Shown piece after piece: positions 58,807 through 64,000 of a stretch of DNA of 64,000 nt (its first letter is position 1; each line of letters starts with the position of its first letter). This stretch comes from Nitrosococcus wardiae. GTDB taxonomy: Bacteria; Pseudomonadota; Gammaproteobacteria; Nitrosococcales; Nitrosococcaceae. A program made the translations under genes and the position numbers. The notes under the pieces were generated by a model. That model was given only the letters and a program-made list of their open reading frames with translations. It searched no databases and was not told the origin of the DNA. The stretch covers positions 1,941,659 to 2,005,658 of the forward strand of contig NZ_CP038033.1 of the NCBI RefSeq assembly GCF_004421105.1. Direction: 5' to 3'.

Positions 58807-59724
58807 ATGAACGCTTTTCCCAGCCAAGTCAAAATGGTCGAAGTGGGTCCCCGCGACGGCCTGCAAAACGAACCAGGCAGGGTGAAGACGGCTACTAAAA
58901 TTGAGTTTATTCATCAATTATCCGGGACGGGATTGCCCGTCATCGAGGCGACCAGCTTTGTCAGTCCCCGTTGGGTGCCCCAACTGGCTGACGCTGAGGC
59001 AGTCTATACTGGCCTTCAACGCCAGCCGGGAGTGCGCTATCCAGCGCTGGTGCCTAATCGGGCTGGATTGGAACGGGCGCTTGCTGCGGGAGTCGCGGAT
59101 ATTGCCGTGTTTACGGGGGTAACAGATACTTTTTGCCAAAAGAACATCCATTGTTCCGTAGCCGAATCCCTAGAACGTTATCAACCGGTGATTACCGAGG
59201 CTCGGGAGAGACAGTTAGGGGTACGGGCTTATCTCTCCTGTGTTCTGGGTTGTCCCTACGAGGGTGCGGTGTCGACCCGCCAGGTAGCCCGCTTGGCTCG
59301 ACAGTTGGCCGAGCTGGGAGCTGATGAGATCAGTCTAGGGGATACTATTGGGGTGGGGACTCCCTTACAGGCTCAGCGGATGCTAGCGACGGTGGCGGAA
59401 CAGGTTCCCCTAGAGCGGTTAGCGGTGCATTTCCATGACACCTACGGCCAGGCGTTGGCCAATATTTTTGCCTGCCTAGAGTTGGGGATCGCCGTCATCG
59501 ACAGTGCCGTAGCGGGCTTAGGCGGGTGTCCTTATGCCAAAGGAGCCACGGGCAATGTGGCCACGGAGGAAGTGATCTATATGCTGCAAGGAATGGGCAT
59601 TGAAACGGGGGTCGATCTGGAAAGACTTATCGGGGTGGGCCGCCATATTTGCCAAGCGCTGGGGCGTGAGAATCAAAGCCGGGTGGGGCGCGCGGGGCTG
59701 GGCCGCTTGAAGCAGGTGGTTTGA
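58807..59724 (+). CDS. liuE: Hydroxymethylglutaryl-CoA lyase
   Basis: HMG-CoA lyase splits HMG-CoA to acetoacetate and acetyl-CoA, the last step of leucine degradation. The 305-residue protein has VEVGPRDGLQNEP, SFVSPRWVPQLAD, the metal-site HFHDTYGQALAN and the active-site Cys in GLGGCPYAKGATGNVATEE. The product acetoacetate would need activation by AacS or a CoA-transferase; a broken aacS fragment lies at 61.9 kb. It ends the cluster. Confidence 0.95.
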   Translation: MNAFPSQVKMVEVGPRDGLQNEPGRVKTATKIEFIHQLSGTGLPVIEATSFVSPRWVPQLADAEAVYTGLQRQPGVRYPALVPNRAGLERALAAGVADIAVFTGVTDTFCQKNIHCSVAESLERYQPVITEARERQLGVRAYLSCVLGCPYEGAVSTRQVARLARQLAELGADEISLGDTIGVGTPLQAQRMLATVAEQVPLERLAVHFHDTYGQALANIFACLELGIAVIDSAVAGLGGCPYAKGATGNVATEEVIYMLQGMGIETGVDLERLIGVGRHICQALGRENQSRVGRAGLGRLKQVV

Positions 59725-59968
59725 AACAACCCCGCCCCGTGATTCGATGAACCATCAGTTATCACGGTAGTCATAGCAGTGTTGGTACTGGTGTTAGCCC
59801 TCGCCGAAGTGGCGGTTAGGGACCTTGATACATATCGTTGCCTCTGCCCTGCTTTTTTCTTGGGTCCAGTGGGCCGACCCGCTGGTTTGGTCCATCGAGT
59901 GATCTTCGGAGCCCGGAAATCACCGCCGCGGTTTGAAGTGCAAGCCAAGGCCTTAGAGGTGCCCTTTA

Positions 59969-61693
59969 TCATCCCTCTGCTGTTTTTTGCCGTTCGGCGA
60001 GCAAAGCTACTATGGGGGCATAATCCTCGCGGCGTATTTCCTCTAAGGTCTGTTCTACGGCTTCCGGCGGAATGCCCCAGCATTTTAAAGCCAAGCTAGA
60101 AAGCTGCAAACTGGCCTCCAGGGCTTCAGGGATGACGGCGGTGGCGCCGGCTTGGTGGAGTTGTCTGCTCTGGATTTGATCCCGCCCCCGCACCAATATT
60201 TCTAAATCAGGGTGGGAACGATGCAAGTCGCTCACTAAATATTGGATCTTTTCTGGATCTTGATCCAGAGTCATCACCAGCAAGCGGGACCATTCCAAAC
60301 CCGCAGCTTTGAGCACATCAATTTGGGCAGCGCTGCCATAATAGATGCTATAGCCTTGTATTTGTCCTTGGGTGACCTTGAGAGGATCGACATCAAGGGC
60401 AATATAGGGCACATTGTAATCTTGCAGCAGACGGGCCACTGTTTGCCCCACCCGTCCAAATCCTCCCACGATGACATGGTTGCGCAAATCCTCGCTAGCG
60501 CTTTGAATGCGTTCCTTTTGGTTGGCCAGTGGCGGAGCTAGCCGGCGGGAGAAATAGGCGCCCAGGCTTGCCAGCCAGGGAGTTAGCACCATGCTAAGGC
60601 TGACCGTCACCAACAGCAGTTGGCCAATCTCCCCTGGGATAATCCCTAGATCCACGGCAAAGCCAAAGAGCACGAAGGCGAACTCGCCGCCTTGTGCTAG
60701 CAATAACCCGATATGAACCGCAATGGCCATGGGAAAGCCAAACAGCCGGCAAAGCAGGGCAAGCACTGCACATTTCAAGCTTAACAGGCCCGCCAGCAAC
60801 AGCAGCACCGTACCGATTTGAGTCCATACCAGCTGTAAGTCAATCGTCATCCCCACCGACATGAAGAAAAGGCCCAGGAATAACCCTTTAAAGGGTTTGA
60901 TGTCGCCTTCCACCTGGTGTCGGTATCGGGTTTCGGCCAACAGTAGCCCCGCCAGGAAGGCCCCCAGTTCCATTGACAATCCCATACGGCCCGTGGCCCA
61001 GCTGGTGCCCAATACGATGAGCAAAGTGGTGGCGACGAAGAGTTCACGATTATGGGTGTGGGCCACCAGATGATAGAGGGGGCCGAGCAGGAAGCGGCCG
61101 ACGAGAAAAATCATCAAGAGGGCGAACACCGCTTTGGCTCCCGCTAGTCCCAGGGCTTTCCCAATATCGCCACCATCGCCGGCCAAGAGGGGCAGTAGGG
61201 CCATAAAAGGCACCACCGCCAAGTCCTGAAACAACAGCACGGCAAAGGCACCGCGGCCGGTGCGGCTGGTGTTTTCGCCCCGCTCGGCTAGGAGCTGTAT
61301 CACCATGGCGGTTGAGGAAAAGGCTAAACCGCCGCCAATCAGAACCGCAGCTTCCATGGAACTGCCCAATTTATGAGCTCCATAGCCTATCAGCAGGGCG
61401 GTCAGGAGTACCTGAACGGTGCCCAGACCCAAAACTTCTCGGCGCATGCTCATTAAACGGAGGATGGATAATTCCAGACCAATGGCGAACAAAAGAAAGA
61501 TGACCCCAAATTCTGCTACATGGGCGATATTGTCCACTTCCTTGATTAACCCCAGGACATGGGGGCCGATGATGGTGCCAGCAGCCAAGTAGGCAAGGAT
61601 GGGGCTGACCCCTAGGGCTTGAAACAGGGGCACCAGCACCACCGCGGCCGTCAGGAAAATCAGCACCGGGGTAAAATCAAAGCCGTGTTCCAT
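59969..61693 (-). CDS. CPA2 family monovalent cation/proton antiporter (KefB-like)
   Basis: A 574-residue membrane protein of the CPA2 family. About 12 transmembrane helices occupy residues 8-390, including FGVIFLLFAIGLELS and the FLAGLLLAETRYRHQ and FFMSVGMTID motifs. A C-terminal TrkA-N (RCK) domain begins VIVGGFGRVGQTVARLL (about residue 409). It resembles KefB/KefC-type glutathione-gated K+ efflux systems, though the gating ligand cannot be assigned. The gene is stand-alone with no ancillary KefF/KefG near. Confidence 0.88.
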   Translation of the reverse strand: MEHGFDFTPVLIFLTAAVVLVPLFQALGVSPILAYLAAGTIIGPHVLGLIKEVDNIAHVAEFGVIFLLFAIGLELSILRLMSMRREVLGLGTVQVLLTALLIGYGAHKLGSSMEAAVLIGGGLAFSSTAMVIQLLAERGENTSRTGRGAFAVLLFQDLAVVPFMALLPLLAGDGGDIGKALGLAGAKAVFALLMIFLVGRFLLGPLYHLVAHTHNRELFVATTLLIVLGTSWATGRMGLSMELGAFLAGLLLAETRYRHQVEGDIKPFKGLFLGLFFMSVGMTIDLQLVWTQIGTVLLLLAGLLSLKCAVLALLCRLFGFPMAIAVHIGLLLAQGGEFAFVLFGFAVDLGIIPGEIGQLLLVTVSLSMVLTPWLASLGAYFSRRLAPPLANQKERIQSASEDLRNHVIVGGFGRVGQTVARLLQDYNVPYIALDVDPLKVTQGQIQGYSIYYGSAAQIDVLKAAGLEWSRLLVMTLDQDPEKIQYLVSDLHRSHPDLEILVRGRDQIQSRQLHQAGATAVIPEALEASLQLSSLALKCWGIPPEAVEQTLEEIRREDYAPIVALLAERQKTAEG

Positions 61694-61865
61694 CGTGGAG
61701 AATGCTCCTGAGTATTTTTATTGGGGACCGCATGCAAGGGTAGCTTCTCCCCAAGGAAAAGTGATTACCCGCGCTAGGCGTTATGGTCTATATATTGATC
61801 AAGGTAGAGATTGAAACCGGCGTTGATTTTAACAGATTACGAGCCTAAGCCCGCTTTCCCCCCCG

Positions 61866-62150
61866 TGGAGACCGTCGAGCAGCCAGATGGAGCAGGCCCA
61901 GATGACCCGATTTTTACGCCCTGTCCGGGATCAATTCGGCGCTAAGGTTGCGGATTATCCCACCCGCTACGCCTGGTCGATCCAGTAACCTGAGAACTTT
62001 TGGACAGCGGTGTGGGATTTCTGTGAAGTAAAGCTTCCCAATCCTGGGAGACCGTCCTAGAAAATGGCGATAAGATGCCGGGGGCGCACTGGCTTGTGGG
62101 CAGCCGCAGCCGGTTGATCTTTGCCGAGAATTTGCTCCGCTACCGGAGAA
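61866..62150 (+). pseudogene. aacS: Decayed 5' fragment of acetoacetyl-CoA synthetase
   Basis: The first frame (ATG at 61887 or further upstream) reads like an AacS N-terminus: QMTRFLRPVRDQFGAKVADY, TRYAWSIQ, an in-frame TAA (61986-61988), then PENFWTAVWDFCEVK. A shift to another frame gives VLENGDKMPGAHWLVGSR and FAENLLRYR (62054-62149). These match the start of acetoacetyl-CoA synthetase (MTRFLxxxxxxxG, WSVexPExFW, LFAENLLRY) in order. The rest of the gene is missing. At least one stop and one frameshift make it non-functional. Confidence 0.75.
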
Positions 62151-62302
62151 TTGTTGCCGAGGTACTTATTCAGTTGCTACGCGATGAAATCGCCCCATTC
62201 AAGCTTTGAGACGGCTATCGTAAGTGTTCGCGTTCTAGGTATTTTTCCTGATGCCGCGCCAAAAACATACATGATGGTCAAAGAAAGTATAAGGAGGCAT
62301 TC

Positions 62303-64000
62303 ATGTCCCAGCCCGCCAAGACTTCCCAATCACCGTTTCTTGATGTGACCAGCTTTTCAGCTCCAGAGGCTGAAACAAATCAGGAACACGCTCTGCCTTC
62401 AGCTCCGCTTCAGTCTGTCAGCCCTTTTGTTTCTGTTTATGAAATGGAAGACGGCGAGGAAAGAGTTGATCCGGAATCTGAAGAGTTCGTGCAATTCGTT
62501 TCTGAACTATACGATGAAGAATTCGATGAAGCTGTCTTTGAACTGGTCACTGAAGCCTCCGAGCTATATGACAATCAGTTTGTTTCCAAGTACCGGCATC
62601 CAGCCGAACAGGCAATGGAGGCCGAACGTATTTTGGAGGCGCATTTTTCGCCATTAGTCGGCGAGTTAGAGGTGCTTCTGGAGACAATGGCCGATGATAT
62701 CGACCGCCGTGATCTCGAAGCTATGACTGAGACTGAAATAGATGCTTTCATTGACCACTATGCGCCCAGTCAGCCGCTTTCACCCGCCTTTGAAAACATT
62801 TTTGGTTGGGCAAAAAAGAAAGTTAAAAAAGCACTCAAAAAGGGGATTGATTGGGTCAAGAAAAAAGGTAAGGCGCTGGCGAAAAAAGCTTTCAGATTTG
62901 CCCTGAAAAAACTTAAAAAATATATAAAACCGTGGATTAAAAAAGTCATAACCTTTGCGATCAAAAAATTACCTAAGAAATATCAGCCTATGGCCCAAAT
63001 CCTGGCCAAGCGGCTGGGCTTCCAAAAAGAAATTGAAGATCAACGAGCGTTCGAAGGGGGCGAGGATACTGTGGGTGAAATCGGTCAGTTCCAGCAAGAA
63101 TTCGATTTGATGCTGGCGAATCTATTGTTCTCCGAGGATGAAACAGAACAGGAACTTATGCTGGCGGAAGTGATTTCCGAAGATCGGCAACCCGCCGCCG
63201 ATCCCGTGGGCGACTTGGATTATGCCCGTGAGCGGTTTATCGAAGGAGTCCTTGAATTAGAAGAAGGAGATGACCCAACTCCGCTTGTCGAGAACTTTAT
63301 TCCTGCTATCTTGCCTCTTGTGAAATTGGGTATACGCTTCCTTGGACGACCGAAACTCGTCAATTTCCTAGCTAAATATGTCGCAAGACTGATTAAACGC
63401 TTTGTCGGGCGCAAGTATGTTCGTCCCTTATCGAAAGCGATTGTCGATGCCGGCCTCCGGTTAATTAACCTTGAAGCAACGGAAGAAGATGCAATCCGAG
63501 CGGCAGGTGCCGCGGTTGCGACGACGGTTGAAGATACGATACAGCAGGTCGCCACGCTGCCCGATTATGTATTGGACGATGAAGAACTCTTAGAAGGCTA
63601 TGTGCTGGAAGCTTTTGAGCAGGCCGCGACGCGCAATTTGCCTGAAGTTCTTCCGGAAGAAGCTTATCTCAAGCGGCCAGACTTGCGCGAGACGAAAGGC
63701 CTTAGGGCGACCTGGATACTCCAGCCATTGCGCGGGAGAAAATTTTATAAAAAATACAGCCGAATCTTAAATGCCAAACTTTCTCCCCAGAAGCTGCGAG
63801 CTGTTAAAACTTACGGTGATATCCCTCTGGCGGAAATTATGCAGGAGCAACTTGGACTTTCGTCAGGTAAAGATATTGAGGCTAAGGTGCACCTCTACGA
63901 AATGCTGCCCGGCGCCATGCTCCCGCAAATCAGTAAAAACGAGCAAAACACTCCTGGCTTGGGAATGACTGCAAATTACGCCTATTCCCAATTACACCCC
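62303..64000 (+). CDS. Large unknown protein with charge-alternating, lysine-rich amphipathic blocks, 3'-truncated by window
   Basis: The open frame runs 566 codons from the ATG at 62303 (strong AAGGAGG site at 62291) to the window edge. SPF motifs lie at residues 10-12 and 40-42. Residues 48-152 are acidic; 170-226 contain 24 lysines in 57 residues with regularly placed Trp, Leu, Ile and Phe, an amphipathic-helix pattern; 242-332 are acidic again; 333-380 are hydrophobic and basic; about 392-455 is acidic. The C-terminal part (residues 465-545) looks like a folded domain. I recognise no enzyme motif. The pattern reminds me of uncharacterised proteins in contractile-injection-system neighbourhoods, which is an inference. 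Confidence 0.8.
   Translation, partial: MSQPAKTSQSPFLDVTSFSAPEAETNQEHALPSAPLQSVSPFVSVYEMEDGEERVDPESEEFVQFVSELYDEEFDEAVFELVTEASELYDNQFVSKYRHPAEQAMEAERILEAHFSPLVGELEVLLETMADDIDRRDLEAMTETEIDAFIDHYAPSQPLSPAFENIFGWAKKKVKKALKKGIDWVKKKGKALAKKAFRFALKKLKKYIKPWIKKVITFAIKKLPKKYQPMAQILAKRLGFQKEIEDQRAFEGGEDTVGEIGQFQQEFDLMLANLLFSEDETEQELMLAEVISEDRQPAADPVGDLDYARERFIEGVLELEEGDDPTPLVENFIPAILPLVKLGIRFLGRPKLVNFLAKYVARLIKRFVGRKYVRPLSKAIVDAGLRLINLEATEEDAIRAAGAAVATTVEDTIQQVATLPDYVLDDEELLEGYVLEAFEQAATRNLPEVLPEEAYLKRPDLRETKGLRATWILQPLRGRKFYKKYSRILNAKLSPQKLRAVKTYGDIPLAEIMQEQLGLSSGKDIEAKVHLYEMLPGAMLPQISKNEQNTPGLGMTANYAYSQLHP

Noticed and set aside
59725-59968. Frames on both strands between liuE and the antiporter
   Set aside because: No family similarity and no ribosome-binding site; each mainly shadows the antiporter gene.
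1-64000. tRNA genes, rRNA genes and CRISPR arrays
   Set aside because: None could be recognised by eye; a covariance search would be decisive.

Overview
The window is about 64 kb of a gammaproteobacterial chromosome. Codon usage, the housekeeping order (map/glnD divergent from rpsB-tsf-pyrH-frr-uppS-cdsA-dxr-rseP-bamA-skp-fabZ-lpxA) and the general look of the proteins suggest the Chromatiales, most like Nitrosococcus. The genus is an inference from memory; the class is secure. I saw no tRNA, rRNA, CRISPR array or intact insertion sequence.

Region 1 (1-24 kb) is mostly conserved core. It holds the 3' part of rlmD, a ribH-nusB-thiL-pgpA run with overlapping starts and stops, glnD and map on the minus strand, and the long translation/isoprenoid/envelope operon from rpsB to lpxA. 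rpsB has a recognisable promoter and a structured leader. lpxD and lpxB, which usually sit in this cluster, are absent; the lpxD position holds a 320-base non-coding gap with a 118-base element bounded by 11-base inverted repeats. Then come yfgM, bamB and der. moeA and a frameshifted mobA (molybdenum cofactor) lie on the minus strand.

Region 2 (24.7-43.8 kb) is mixed. It has a secreted YVTN beta-propeller, an OmpA-like lipoprotein, a tight four-gene fatty-acid operon (thiolase, FadJ-like enzyme, acyl-CoA ligase, YciA thioesterase), a YiiX-like papain-fold protein, a secreted glutaminyl cyclotransferase, PEP carboxylase, a DEDDh exonuclease-like protein, a large PLP decarboxylase, a double zinc-ribbon protein and a secreted fibro-slime protein. 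Several AT-rich or repeat-bearing intergenic stretches lie here, including a REP-like palindrome and a 20-base tandem repeat.

Region 3 (44-61.7 kb) is central carbon metabolism. glgB, glgE and a treS-maltokinase fusion form the whole trehalose-to-glucan (GlgE) route. A fused B12-dependent acyl-CoA mutase (icmF) faces a leucine/acetoacetyl-CoA cluster (thiolase, liuB, liuC, liuE) that lacks the expected liuA and liuD. A CPA2 cation/proton antiporter follows.

Region 4 (61.7-64 kb) looks like a boundary. A decayed 5' fragment of an acetoacetyl-CoA synthetase gene is followed at once by the start of a large, unusual protein that runs off the window. It has alternating acidic and lysine-rich amphipathic blocks and N-terminal SPF motifs. 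It resembles proteins I associate with contractile-injection-system loci, so the right edge may be the beginning of an accessory island.
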